Source: Mycolicibacterium goodii | Lineage (GTDB): Bacteria > Actinomycetota > Actinomycetes > Mycobacteriales > Mycobacteriaceae | DNA: 64,000 nucleotides | NCBI RefSeq assembly: GCF_001187505.1 | Contig: NZ_CP012150.1 | Location: 3,100,001-3,164,000, forward strand | Reading direction: 5' to 3' | In this document: piece after piece, positions 17,406 through 25,257 of the stretch | How the letters are laid out: every line of letters begins with the position of its first letter | Numbering within the stretch: the stretch's first letter is position 1 | Notes under the pieces: model-generated | What the model saw: only the letters and a program-made list of their open reading frames with translations | The model's database searches: none | What the model was told of the DNA's origin: nothing | Made by a program: the position numbers and the translations under genes

Positions 17406-19148
17406 TCACCGCGACTGCGGCAGACGCTCCACACCCATGCCGAGCCGTTCCGGTACATGCATGCGCGCGAAGATCTGGGCCACGGTGGGGGCGCTCAGGG
17501 TCGAGCGGGTGAACCGGCTGACCAGAATCATCGTCAGGAACGCCACCGGCACACTCACCGCGGCCGGGTAACCGATCATCACCGCGGGCCAGCCGCCGAG
17601 GACGGTCTCATCGACCCCGCCCGCGATCGCGATGATCACCGCGCTGCCGCACACCAGTCCGCCCACGACCAGTCCACACACCGCACCCACCACGGTCAGG
17701 CCGCGCCACCAGATCCCGAGTACCAGAAGCGGACACAGCGTCGACGCCGCGACCGCGAACGCGAGTCCGACGCTGCGGGACAGCTCGAGTCCGGATACGA
17801 ACAGCGACAACGGAAGTGGGATGATCCCGCCGATCACTGCCGCGGCCCGGAAGTCGCGCACCCGGCCCCGCAGCACGTCGGTGGCCAGCGCACCGGCGAT
17901 GCTCACCAGCAGGCCCGACGACGTCGCCAGGAACGCGGCGATCGCGCCGGCGGCCACGAGGGCGGCCAGCAGCTGGCCGAGTGCACCGCCGATCGCGGCG
18001 CCGGGTGCGAGCAGCACCGCGGCGTCGGCGGTTCCGGTGATCAACAACTGCGGCACGTACAGCCGGGAGAACACCCCCAGCAGCGTCGGGAACAGGTAGT
18101 ACAGCGACAGCAGCGCGATCACCACCAGTGCCGTGCGCCGCGCGGCCCGACCGTCGGGGTTGGTGTAGAAGCGCACCAGCACGTGTGGCAGCCCCATGGT
18201 CCCCAGGAACGTCGCGACGATGATCGACACCACCTGGTACAGCGGATGGCCGCCGCCCAGTCCGCCTCCTGAGGCGATCCACTGCGATCCGGTGCTGGGC
18301 GTGCCCGCCACGACCGGGGTCGCCGCACCGGCCCGCAGCGTGAGAGTGGTTCCCGCGTCGAGGGTGTGATCGCCCGGCGCGCCGATCGGCGCGGCCTCGA
18401 CGTCACGTCCGTCGAGTGTTCCGGTGACCGTGATGCCTGCCGGCTCGACGACGCGGACGACGACGTCGGTGTCGATCGCGACGGCGGTCTGCTGATCGAC
18501 ACTCGGCGGTAGCGGACCGCCGAGTTCGCCGCGATCGTTGACGAACAGGCCGAGCAGCGCCAGCGCCGGGATCGCGATCGCGGTCAGTTTCAGCCAGTAC
18601 TGGAAGGCCTGCACAAAGGTGATCGAGCGCATGCCGCCCGCGACCACGTTGGCGATCACGATCGTGCACACCAGCAGCGGGCCGGTCCAGACCGGAACGC
18701 CCAGCAGGGTTTTCAGTGCGAGTCCGGCGCCCTGGTACTGCGGGGCCAGATAGAACACGCAGATCACCACCACGACGAACATCGCGACCTTGCGCAACCA
18801 TGTTGAGCCGAGCCGGAATTCGGCGAAGTCGGGCACGGTGTAGGCGCCGGAGCGGCGCAGCGGCGCGGCCACGAACAGCAGCAGCCCCAGGTACCCCGCG
18901 GTGAAACCGACGGGATACCACAGCGCGTCGGCTCCGTACTTGGCGATCAGTCCCGCGACGCCGAGAAACGATGCCGCCGAGAGATATTCCCCGGAGATGG
19001 CGGCCGCGTTCCAGCGTGAGCCGACGCTGCGGGAGGCGACCAGGAAGTCCGAGGTGGTGCGGGAGAACTTCACGCCGTAGGCGCCGATCGCGACGGTCGC
19101 GACGGCGGCGAACAGCAGCGCGGCGGCGGTCAGCGGAGAGCCGGTCAT
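17406..19148 (-). CDS. SSS-family solute symporter with extra extracytoplasmic insert
   Basis: 580 residues, about 13 helices. SSS signatures: SRSVGSRWNAAAISGEYLSA near the start and LGTMGLPHVLVRFYTNPDGRAARR in the middle. Compared with ActP at 13.7 kb, it carries a soluble insert of roughly 80-95 residues between helices (about residues 210-300: VDQQTAVAIDTDVVV, GTLDGRDVEAAP, GDHTLDAGTTLTLR). It overlaps the DUF485 gene by 4 nt and is last in a four-gene cluster with a two-component system. Probably a carboxylate transporter; substrate not readable. Confidence 0.9.
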   Translation of the reverse strand: MTGSPLTAAALLFAAVATVAIGAYGVKFSRTTSDFLVASRSVGSRWNAAAISGEYLSAASFLGVAGLIAKYGADALWYPVGFTAGYLGLLLFVAAPLRRSGAYTVPDFAEFRLGSTWLRKVAMFVVVVICVFYLAPQYQGAGLALKTLLGVPVWTGPLLVCTIVIANVVAGGMRSITFVQAFQYWLKLTAIAIPALALLGLFVNDRGELGGPLPPSVDQQTAVAIDTDVVVRVVEPAGITVTGTLDGRDVEAAPIGAPGDHTLDAGTTLTLRAGAATPVVAGTPSTGSQWIASGGGLGGGHPLYQVVSIIVATFLGTMGLPHVLVRFYTNPDGRAARRTALVVIALLSLYYLFPTLLGVFSRLYVPQLLITGTADAAVLLAPGAAIGGALGQLLAALVAAGAIAAFLATSSGLLVSIAGALATDVLRGRVRDFRAAAVIGGIIPLPLSLFVSGLELSRSVGLAFAVAASTLCPLLVLGIWWRGLTVVGAVCGLVVGGLVCGSAVIIAIAGGVDETVLGGWPAVMIGYPAAVSVPVAFLTMILVSRFTRSTLSAPTVAQIFARMHVPERLGMGVERLPQSR

Positions 19149-19525
19149 GGTTCGCTGTCGACCACGCGGACGAAATCCCGCTCGCCCTGTTCGGCCAGTC
19201 GGACATAGATGCGCCCCACCCCGTAGAGCAGGGGATAGATCAGCCCGGCGAGGATCAGCCAGTTCAGCCGGATCCCGAACACGCTGAGCGCAGCCAGTTC
19301 CGGTGCGGCCGTGGTGAACAGCACCACGGCCGCCACGATCGAGACCACCACCGCCGCCAGGCGCAGCGCGAGCCCGAGTTGTGCGCGCATCAGGCCGCGC
19401 ACGAGCGCGTCGCCCACCTGTGTCTGTTCCTGCACCTCGATGCGGGTGCGCACCATGCGGGCGCCGCGGCGGTGGGCGAGCACCACGCGTTGCCGATTCT
19501 GCGTAGGCCGTTCCCCGCTAGTCAT
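19145..19525 (-). CDS. DUF485-like small membrane protein
   Basis: 126 residues from ATG 19525, which overlaps the end of the response-regulator gene by 8 nt. A basic N-terminus is followed by two hydrophobic segments (LALRLAAVVVSIVAAVVLFTTA and WLILAGLIYPLLYGVGRIYV) and a charged C-terminus. Divergent in sequence from the YjcH-type protein at 15.4 kb, but it has the same size, helix layout and position before an SSS symporter, so it is probably the accessory subunit. Confidence 0.82.
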   Translation of the reverse strand: MTSGERPTQNRQRVVLAHRRGARMVRTRIEVQEQTQVGDALVRGLMRAQLGLALRLAAVVVSIVAAVVLFTTAAPELAALSVFGIRLNWLILAGLIYPLLYGVGRIYVRLAEQGERDFVRVVDSEP

Positions 19526-20303
19526 CGGCACCATTGGGTTTCAGGTTGCGCATCGGGTCACGGATCAGCCGGTCGCGCAGTTCGCGGGCCTGCCTGCGGC
19601 TCACCGGAAGCTCCACCGCGGGGGAGGCGCCGTTGGCGCGCAGGCGCACCAGCACCGCACCGTCGGCGGTGCGCAGGCCCGTCACCTGCTTCAACGACAC
19701 CAGATACGACCGGTGGATGCGCTGGAACCCGTGGTCGCGCCAGCGGGTTTCCAACGTGCTCAACGGGATTCGCACCAGGTGCGCGCCGGTGGCCGAGTGC
19801 AGCCTGGCGTAGTCGCCCTCGGCCTCGACCCAGCCGATGCTGTCGCGGGGCACCAGGTGGGTGATGCCGCCGAGTTCGGCGGGGATCACCGCAGAGTCCT
19901 GGTCGTCGGGTGCGGCGTCCGGCGTCGGCGCCGGCGCGGTGCCCACGCGGCGGACCGCCTCGTCGAGGCGGTTCTGCCGGATCGGCTTGAGCAGGTAGTC
20001 CACCGCGCCCACGTCGAACGCCGAGACCGCCTTGTCGTCGTGCGCCGTCACGAACACCACCGCCGGACGGTGGGCGAAGTTGGTGAGGACACCGGCGAGT
20101 TCGATGCCCGACAGCCCCGGCATGTTGATGTCGAGGAACACCGCGTCGATGGTGTGCCGGTTCAACTCGCGCAGCGCCGAGGTGGCGTCGGAGGCCGTGA
20201 GCACCTCGGCCACATCGGGATTGCGGCCCAACAGGTAGGCCAGTTCGTCGAGGGCGGGGGCTTCGTCGTCGACGGCGAGCACTTTCAGCGCGCGTGCGCT
20301 CAT
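19518..20303 (-). CDS. LytTR-type response regulator
   Basis: 261 residues. Receiver domain at residues ~7-122: LAVDDEAPALDE (acidic pocket), phospho-acceptor Asp58 in VFLDINMPGLSG, VTAHD, and the Lys of YLLKPI. A Pro/Asp-rich linker leads to a LytTR DNA-binding domain (WVEAEGDYARLHSATG, LETRWRDHGFQRIHRSYLVSL). The gene overlaps the upstream kinase by 4 nt and the downstream DUF485 gene by 8 nt. By analogy with LytST, which in Bacillus responds to pyruvate, it probably controls the adjacent transporter. Confidence 0.93.
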   Translation of the reverse strand: MSARALKVLAVDDEAPALDELAYLLGRNPDVAEVLTASDATSALRELNRHTIDAVFLDINMPGLSGIELAGVLTNFAHRPAVVFVTAHDDKAVSAFDVGAVDYLLKPIRQNRLDEAVRRVGTAPAPTPDAAPDDQDSAVIPAELGGITHLVPRDSIGWVEAEGDYARLHSATGAHLVRIPLSTLETRWRDHGFQRIHRSYLVSLKQVTGLRTADGAVLVRLRANGASPAVELPVSRRQARELRDRLIRDPMRNLKPNGADD

Positions 20304-21499
20304 CCGAATGCACCTCCGCCGGCGTGCACACCGGACCGGAACTTCGGTACCCGCATCATGACCTTGGTCCCCGCTCCTATCGCCGTCTCGACCACAAGAC
20401 CGTAATCGTTGCCGAACGCCGCCCGCAGGCGATGGTCCACATTCGTCAACCCCACATGTGCGCCCTGGTCGGAGCGGTCGGCCAGGGCATCGCCGGGACC
20501 GGCCCGCAACGTCTCCGGGTCCATGCCCGCGCCGTCGTCCTCGACGGAGATGACGCAGTCGGTGCCCTCGTCGCGCGCGATGATCTCGACGGTGCCGCCG
20601 CCCTGGCCGGCCAGCCCGTGCCGTACCGCGTTCTCCACCAGGGGCTGCAACGCGAGGAACGGCACCACCACGTTGAGCACCTCGGGCGCCACCTGCAGCC
20701 GCACCCTCAGCGACGCGCCGAACCGGGCCCGCTCAAGGGTGAGGTAGCGGTCGATGTTGCGCAGTTCGTCGGCGAGTGTCGTGTACTGGCCTGCCGCGCG
20801 GAACGAGTACCGCGTGAAGTCGGCGAACTCCAGGATCAGCTCGCGGGCCCGGTCGGGGTCGGTGCGCACGAACGACGCGATGGTGTTGAGCGCGTTGTAG
20901 ATGAAGTGCGGGCTGATCTGGGCGCGCAGCGCGAGCACCTCGGCGCGGTCCAACCGGGCGCGCGACGCGTCGAGTTCGGCGAGTTCGATCTGGCTCGCGG
21001 CGTACCGCGCCACCTCGCCGATCGCGCCGAGCATGCCGGGGCCCGGCGTGCTCGCGGTGACGACGACCAGAGCGCCGAGCACATCCCCGCCCTCGGTGAG
21101 CAGCGGTTGGGCCACCACGGTCATCGGCCGGGCGCTGGTGAGCTTGCGGCGCTGGTCGGCGATCGAATCGCGGGCCGTGCCGGTGCACGTGTCGACGAGG
21201 TCGGTCTGCCACAGCGCGTCGTCGTCGGGGTCGAGGGCCAGCAGTTGGCCGTCCCCGTCGAACAGTGCGAGGCCCCGGGTGACGGTGAGCCCGCGCAGGT
21301 ACGGGGCGGCGGTTTGCGCCGAGTCGGTGTCCAGGCCGCGGCGCAGCGCGCGCGCCGCCGACGACGCCGTGTGCAGGGCCGCGTGCACGGCCCGCTCGGT
21401 GGGGGTGGCGACGACGCGACGGGTGCGTACCACCACCACCGCGGCCACGGCCGTCAACATCAGCGCCAACGCCAGCGCTATCGCAACCTCGACCGTCAC
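20300..21499 (-). CDS. LytS-type sensor histidine kinase
   Basis: 399 residues from GTG 21499. One N-terminal transmembrane helix (IALALALMLTAVAAVVVV), a GAF/PAS-like region (~60-180), the His-kinase box ALRAQISPHFIYNALNTIASF (phospho-His in PHFIYN), LALQPLVENAVRHGL (N box), and VEDDGAGM plus GLTNVDHRLRAAFG (G boxes). This HPK7/LytS class pairs with LytTR regulators; here it overlaps its regulator gene by 4 nt. Having only one helix, it probably senses an intracellular ligand or partners with the adjacent transporter. Confidence 0.93.
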   Translation of the reverse strand: MTVEVAIALALALMLTAVAAVVVVRTRRVVATPTERAVHAALHTASSAARALRRGLDTDSAQTAAPYLRGLTVTRGLALFDGDGQLLALDPDDDALWQTDLVDTCTGTARDSIADQRRKLTSARPMTVVAQPLLTEGGDVLGALVVVTASTPGPGMLGAIGEVARYAASQIELAELDASRARLDRAEVLALRAQISPHFIYNALNTIASFVRTDPDRARELILEFADFTRYSFRAAGQYTTLADELRNIDRYLTLERARFGASLRVRLQVAPEVLNVVVPFLALQPLVENAVRHGLAGQGGGTVEIIARDEGTDCVISVEDDGAGMDPETLRAGPGDALADRSDQGAHVGLTNVDHRLRAAFGNDYGLVVETAIGAGTKVMMRVPKFRSGVHAGGGAFG

Positions 21500-21521
21500 T
21501 ATCGAGACACTATTGGAGGCA

Positions 21522-21818
21522 CTACTGAACGGGGCAGGCGTACTGCTGCGCCACGTTCATCACCCGCTGCTGCGCGCCCGGGCCGATGACCCCTTGCGCC
21601 GCGAGTTCCAAACCGATGTAGCCGGGGATGCCGCCGACGCACGCCTGGTGGGCAACGCGCCACGCGGTGTCCGGGTTCAGGTGATAGCCGTTGCGTTCCA
21701 GGCCCTGCATGTACTCGTCGAATGCCGGTGTGCCCTGGTCGGGGATCGCGTGCGCCGCGGCGGCCAGGGCGATCGCGGCGCCCACCGCGACAACAAAAGG
21801 CGCAATCACACGTTTCAT
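21522..21818 (-). CDS. Secreted DUF732 protein
   Basis: 98 residues with a Sec signal peptide (KRVIAPFVVAVGAAIALAAAAHA) and a mature domain with two Cys (HQACVGG and QYACPVQ) and the DUF732 layout DEYMQGLERNGYHLNPDTAWRVAH...ARQ. DUF732 proteins are small exported mycobacterial proteins without known function. It lies 22 nt upstream of the histidine kinase gene on the same strand, so co-transcription is possible. Confidence 0.85.
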   Translation of the reverse strand: MKRVIAPFVVAVGAAIALAAAAHAIPDQGTPAFDEYMQGLERNGYHLNPDTAWRVAHQACVGGIPGYIGLELAAQGVIGPGAQQRVMNVAQQYACPVQ

Positions 21819-21941
21819 GTCGTTCTCCAGGATGTCACCGGCAAATATTGGCTACACGTTCGCACACCGCACCGACACGGGCGTCAGAAATCCCGTAAAG
21901 GCGTCGTATCCGACCCGGTCACCGGCCGGTAGGACGCGTTT

Positions 21942-21947
21942 TAGACT
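21942..21947 (+). promoter_or_regulatory. -10 box for leaderless Rv1156-type gene
   Basis: TAGACT ends 6 nt before GTG 21954, so the mRNA probably starts at the GTG. Confidence 0.55.
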
Positions 21948-21953
21948 GGGCGG

Positions 21954-22535
21954 GTGCCCACCCTGCAGCTAGTGCAAGATCCAGACGCCGACGCGCTGCT
22001 GGAGTCCAACCCGTTTGCACTGCTGGTCGGCATGCTGCTCGACCAGCAGATCCCGATGGAGACGGCATTCGCCGGTCCCAAGAAGATCGCGGATCGCATC
22101 GGCAAGGTCGACGCCACGCACATCGCCGAGTACAACCCCGACAAGTTCGCCGAGAAGTTCTCCGAAACCCCTGCGGTCCACCGCTTTCCGGGGTCGATGG
22201 CCAAGCGGGTCCAGGCGCTCGCGCAGGCCGTCGTCGACGACTATGACGGTGACGTCACGGCGATCTGGACCGGCGGTGACCCGGACGGCCCGGAGGTGCT
22301 GCGCCGGCTCAAGCGGCTGCCCGGGTTCGGTGAGCAGAAGGCCCGGATCTTCCTGGCGCTGCTGGGCAAGCAGTACGGCGTGACGCCGCAGGGCTGGCGC
22401 GAAGCCGCGGGCGACTACGGCAAAGCCGGCACCTACATGTCGGTCGCCGACGTCGTGGATGCCGGGTCACTGCAGAAGGTGCGCGCGTACAAGAAGGACA
22501 TGAAGGCCGCCGCGAAGGCCGCCAAAGCCAAGTAG
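21954..22535 (+). CDS. HhH-GPD family base-excision repair protein (Rv1156-type)
   Basis: 193 residues from GTG, close to the 195 of M. tuberculosis Rv1156. Helical N-terminal part LVGMLLDQQIPMETAFAGPKKIADRIG is the HhH-GPD fold start; the helix-hairpin-helix is LRRLKRLPGFGEQKARIFLALLG (~residues 121-143). The Lys-rich C-terminus (KKDMKAAAKAAKAK) may bind DNA. The Lys typical of bifunctional glycosylases is not obvious after the hairpin, so activity is uncertain. Confidence 0.9.
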   Translation: MPTLQLVQDPDADALLESNPFALLVGMLLDQQIPMETAFAGPKKIADRIGKVDATHIAEYNPDKFAEKFSETPAVHRFPGSMAKRVQALAQAVVDDYDGDVTAIWTGGDPDGPEVLRRLKRLPGFGEQKARIFLALLGKQYGVTPQGWREAAGDYGKAGTYMSVADVVDAGSLQKVRAYKKDMKAAAKAAKAK

Positions 22536-22546
22536 CAAGCGGCCGC

Positions 22547-23200
22547 TCAGAACGGCGCGCCGTCGAAGCGCTCCCGGGTGGCGATCTCGGAGACCGGCTT
22601 GCGGGTGAGTTTGGTCGGCTGGTGGGCGGGCTTGCCGAGCGGCACGATCGCGGCGACGGCGTAGTCGTCGGGAATGGCGAGCAGGTCCTTGATCTTCGGT
22701 TCCTCGGCGATCGCCATCGTGGTCAGCACGCCGCCGAAACCCTCGTTACGCGCCGAGAGCAGGATGCTCCACGCGAACGGATACACCGACGCGCCGGGCA
22801 CGACGCCGATGCGGTCGAGGTCCTGGTCCAGCGCCGCGACGACACCGAGGTCGACGCAGACCACGAGCACCACCGCGGCGTCGAGCAGCGGCGTGGCGCG
22901 GGGGACGTCCACCGCGGCGAGGTCCTCTTCGGTTATGGCGGTGGGATGCAACGGATTCCATGGGTTCTCGCCGATGCGCTTCTGCGCGGCGTAGCGGCGG
23001 GATCCGGTGACCGAGAGGTCGGCGAGTGCCGCGCGGGTGTCGCGATCGCGGATCACCACCACACGGGTGCCCTGGCGGTTGCCGCCGTTGGGCGCGAACC
23101 GGGCGTTGTCGAGGATGCGTTCGAGCACGTCGTCGGGCAGTGGTTCGTCGGTGAACTGGCGAATTGCCGCGGTGGTGCGGACGACGTCGGAGAACTCCAT
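22547..23200 (-). CDS. Nitroreductase-family FMN oxidoreductase
   Basis: 217 residues. N-terminal VVRTTAAIRQFTDEPLPDDVLERILDNARFAPNGGNRQGTR is the FMN-binding start of PF00881 nitroreductases, and NEGFGGVLTTM is the later FMN-contact segment. The family reduces nitro groups, flavins or enones with NAD(P)H. The physiological substrate is not evident. AAAGGA lies upstream of ATG 23200. Confidence 0.92.
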   Translation of the reverse strand: MEFSDVVRTTAAIRQFTDEPLPDDVLERILDNARFAPNGGNRQGTRVVVIRDRDTRAALADLSVTGSRRYAAQKRIGENPWNPLHPTAITEEDLAAVDVPRATPLLDAAVVLVVCVDLGVVAALDQDLDRIGVVPGASVYPFAWSILLSARNEGFGGVLTTMAIAEEPKIKDLLAIPDDYAVAAIVPLGKPAHQPTKLTRKPVSEIATRERFDGAPF

Positions 23201-23245
23201 GGATGCATCCTTTTGCCTTTTGTATTCCTATGCAATGGTGAGCAT

Positions 23246-23395
23246 ATGGCGAAGACACATCTGAACTGTCCCTGCGGGGAAGCGATCGTCGGCAGCGACG
23301 AGGACGATCTGGTCGAGAAGGCGCAGGCTCACCTGGCCGAATCACACCCCGGTCGCGAATACGACCGCGAGATGATCCTGTTCATGGCGTACTGA
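23246..23395 (+). CDS. DUF1059 family small protein
   Basis: 49 residues from ATG 23246. Cys-Pro-Cys at the N-terminus (HLNCPCGEAIVGSDEDDLV), HLAESHP in the middle and MILFMAY at the end match DUF1059 (PF06348), a short zinc-finger-like family of unknown function. Divergent from the nitroreductase gene; ended by the hairpin at 23409-23449. Confidence 0.85.
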   Translation: MAKTHLNCPCGEAIVGSDEDDLVEKAQAHLAESHPGREYDREMILFMAY

Positions 23396-23408
23396 GACAT
23401 CCCGAACA

Positions 23409-23449
23409 AAATTCCCGGTCGCCGGCATGTCGCCAGCGACCGGGAATTT
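23409..23449. terminator. Bidirectional terminator hairpin
   Basis: AAATTCCCGGTCGC and GCGACCGGGAATTT form a perfect 14-bp stem with a 13-nt loop between two convergent genes. T-rich sequence (TTTCGTTT) follows on the + strand and AAA/TTT flanks serve the minus strand. Confidence 0.8.
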
Positions 23450-23473
23450 CGTTTCCCCATTTTTTCGATGTGG

Positions 23474-24496
23474 TCAGGGCACCACCGTTGATCCGATGGT
23501 GGGCATGAACTGGCACTGCTTCTCGGTCGTCGTGACCTGGCCGAAGATCGTGGAGATGATGCTGCCCGAGCCCGTGTCGGCGATCGCGGTCAGCGTGGTC
23601 GGGCCCTGGGGATTGAGGTCCGGCCGGGGCTTCAGGGTGGCACTGCCGGATTTGCCGGTGGTGAGGTTCACCCACGTGACGTTGAGCGGCAGCTTCTGCT
23701 CGGCGGCCGGACCAGGCGTGCCGATCGCGGTGAACACGTAGGCCGTCTGGCCGGGGCCGGGGCCGGGCAGCGGAATCTTCGCGGGACCGGCTACGGAGAT
23801 GGCGGTAGCGAGGACGTTGCCGCCGTCGGCGAGGCAGCCGTTGCTGATCGAGGGGTACATGAACTCCTGCGTCGGCGGCGCGTCCGGGCCGAATCCCGGT
23901 GCGGGAGCCGGGGCCCCGCCGGGGGCGGGTGCCGGCGCGGGCGCCGCCGCTTCCGGAGCCGGTGCCGGGACAGCCTCAGGTGCCGGAGCCGGTGCCGCCT
24001 CGGGTGCCGGGGCCGGTGCGGCCTCGGGTGCGGGTGCCGGAGCCGGGGCCGCCTCGGGTGCCGGGGCCGGTACGGCCAGGGGTTCGGCGGCGGGCGGCAG
24101 CGCCTCGACGGGGCCGACGGCGTGCGCCGGGTCGACACCGGCGGGCAGGTGCGCGTCGAGCCCGGCGCCCGCGGCCGGGATGTGTTCGGGTGCGGCGGTG
24201 AACGGTTCGGCGACGAACTGGTTGACCGCCGTCGCCACATTGCGAGAGTCAGCGGGTTCCGTCTTGTTGGCGGCGAACGCCTGGGCCGCGGCCATCAACA
24301 ACTGTGCGGCACCGCCCGGGTCGGCGGCCGCCTGTTGAATGATGGGGCTCAACCCCTGCACCGCCGACAGTCCCGGCGCCTGCGCGGGGTCGATCGGCAG
24401 CGGCCCCGGCTCGGCGTGCGCGACGCCGGTGCCGAGGAACAGTGCGGCCGACGAACCGATCGCGACGGCGGTGGCGAGGAACGTTTTCGGTGACAT
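23474..24496 (-). CDS. Secreted Ala/Pro-rich protein (Rv1157c-type)
   Basis: 340 residues. Sec signal peptide SPKTFLATAVAIGSSAALFLGTGVAHA, a helical N-terminal part, then ~100 residues of PAPEAAPAPAP repeats (about 23890-24100), then a C-terminal beta-rich domain with two Cys (SNGCLADGG and EKQCQFMP). Matches Rv1157c in position and composition. Probably a cell-wall protein whose repeat crosses peptidoglycan; function unknown. The repeat region is prone to length change. Confidence 0.9.
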   Translation of the reverse strand: MSPKTFLATAVAIGSSAALFLGTGVAHAEPGPLPIDPAQAPGLSAVQGLSPIIQQAAADPGGAAQLLMAAAQAFAANKTEPADSRNVATAVNQFVAEPFTAAPEHIPAAGAGLDAHLPAGVDPAHAVGPVEALPPAAEPLAVPAPAPEAAPAPAPAPEAAPAPAPEAAPAPAPEAVPAPAPEAAAPAPAPAPGGAPAPAPGFGPDAPPTQEFMYPSISNGCLADGGNVLATAISVAGPAKIPLPGPGPGQTAYVFTAIGTPGPAAEQKLPLNVTWVNLTTGKSGSATLKPRPDLNPQGPTTLTAIADTGSGSIISTIFGQVTTTEKQCQFMPTIGSTVVP

Positions 24497-24537
24497 GACT
24501 CTCCCAATGGGTTTCGACGGTCAGACCAGTTCGGTGA

Positions 24538-25158
24538 TCACGGCAGACCGGCGGTCAGCAGCGGCGCCAGCGGCGCGACTGCCGCGGGGGCCGAGGCCGC
24601 GGGCGCGGTCACCGCGGGAGCGGCTGCCGTTGCGGCGTGGGCCGCGGTGTTGGTGGCGGCCGGGGCGAGGCTGGCCAGCGGCGAACCGATGGGCGCCAGC
24701 GCCGCGAGGTCGCCGGGGATGTTCACCGACTGCGGCAGCGGGATCGGCATGCCCGGCACCTGCGGGATGGTGATGTCGGCCGAGGGCACGAGCGAGGCGA
24801 CGCCGTTGGCGGCGGGCACGGTCGCGGGCGTGTTCGCCGCGGGCAGCGTGGCGGGCAGCGTGGCGGGGGCGGTGGCGGTCGCGGGGGCCTGCGGCAGGGT
24901 CAGGGTGGCCTGGGCCGTCGGCTGCGGCGCCGGAGCCTGGGCCGGGGTTCCGGTGAGCGCGGAGGCGACGCCCTGCAGCAGCTGCGGTGCGGCGCCGGGC
25001 ACGCCGGCGATCTGGTTGACCAGTGGCAGGTTGGGCATCGGCGCGGGTGGCACCGGGGCCGGTTCGGCGTTCGCCGCACCGCTGAGGGCCACCGCGACCG
25101 GCAGAGCGCCCGCTGCCGCGATCATGCCGGTGGAAATGGCTTTCCAGGTGAATTTCAT
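24538..25158 (-). CDS. Secreted Ala/Pro-rich protein (Rv1158c-type)
   Basis: 206 residues. Signal peptide [23 protein letters not shown], then low-complexity Ala/Pro/Thr sequence ([24 protein letters not shown]) with the segments [26 protein letters not shown] and [18 protein letters not shown]. The latter recurs in related form in the Rv1157c-type neighbour, so the two are paralogues. They are 41 nt apart on the same strand. Function unknown. Confidence 0.88.
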   Translation of the reverse strand: MKFTWKAISTGMIAAAGALPVAVALSGAANAEPAPVPPAPMPNLPLVNQIAGVPGAAPQLLQGVASALTGTPAQAPAPQPTAQATLTLPQAPATATAPATLPATLPAANTPATVPAANGVASLVPSADITIPQVPGMPIPLPQSVNIPGDLAALAPIGSPLASLAPAATNTAAHAATAAAPAVTAPAASAPAAVAPLAPLLTAGLP

Positions 25159-25204
25159 CGTTCTCCCAATCGATTGACTGCACGTCTGCGCCTGAACGTA
25201 TCGA

Positions 25205-25218
25205 GTTACTGGTGTTAC
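25205..25218. promoter_or_regulatory. GTTAC direct repeat upstream of secreted-protein gene
   Basis: GTTACTGGTGTTAC contains two GTTAC units 9 bp apart, 47 nt upstream of the Rv1158c-type start. This resembles direct-repeat sites described for the MtrA response regulator, which controls cell-wall genes. Assignment is tentative. Confidence 0.3.
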
Positions 25219-25257
25219 TCAAGTGACACGTGTGGCGGTTATTCAACCGTTACGGCA

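Noticed and set aside
23890..24100. Tandem repeats that might be a CRISPR array
   Set aside because: They are in-frame Pro/Ala/Glu codon repeats without unique spacers.
23799..24338. Gly/Ala-rich open frame resembling PE_PGRS repeats
   Set aside because: It is the antisense of the Pro/Ala repeats of the secreted protein and has no PE domain.
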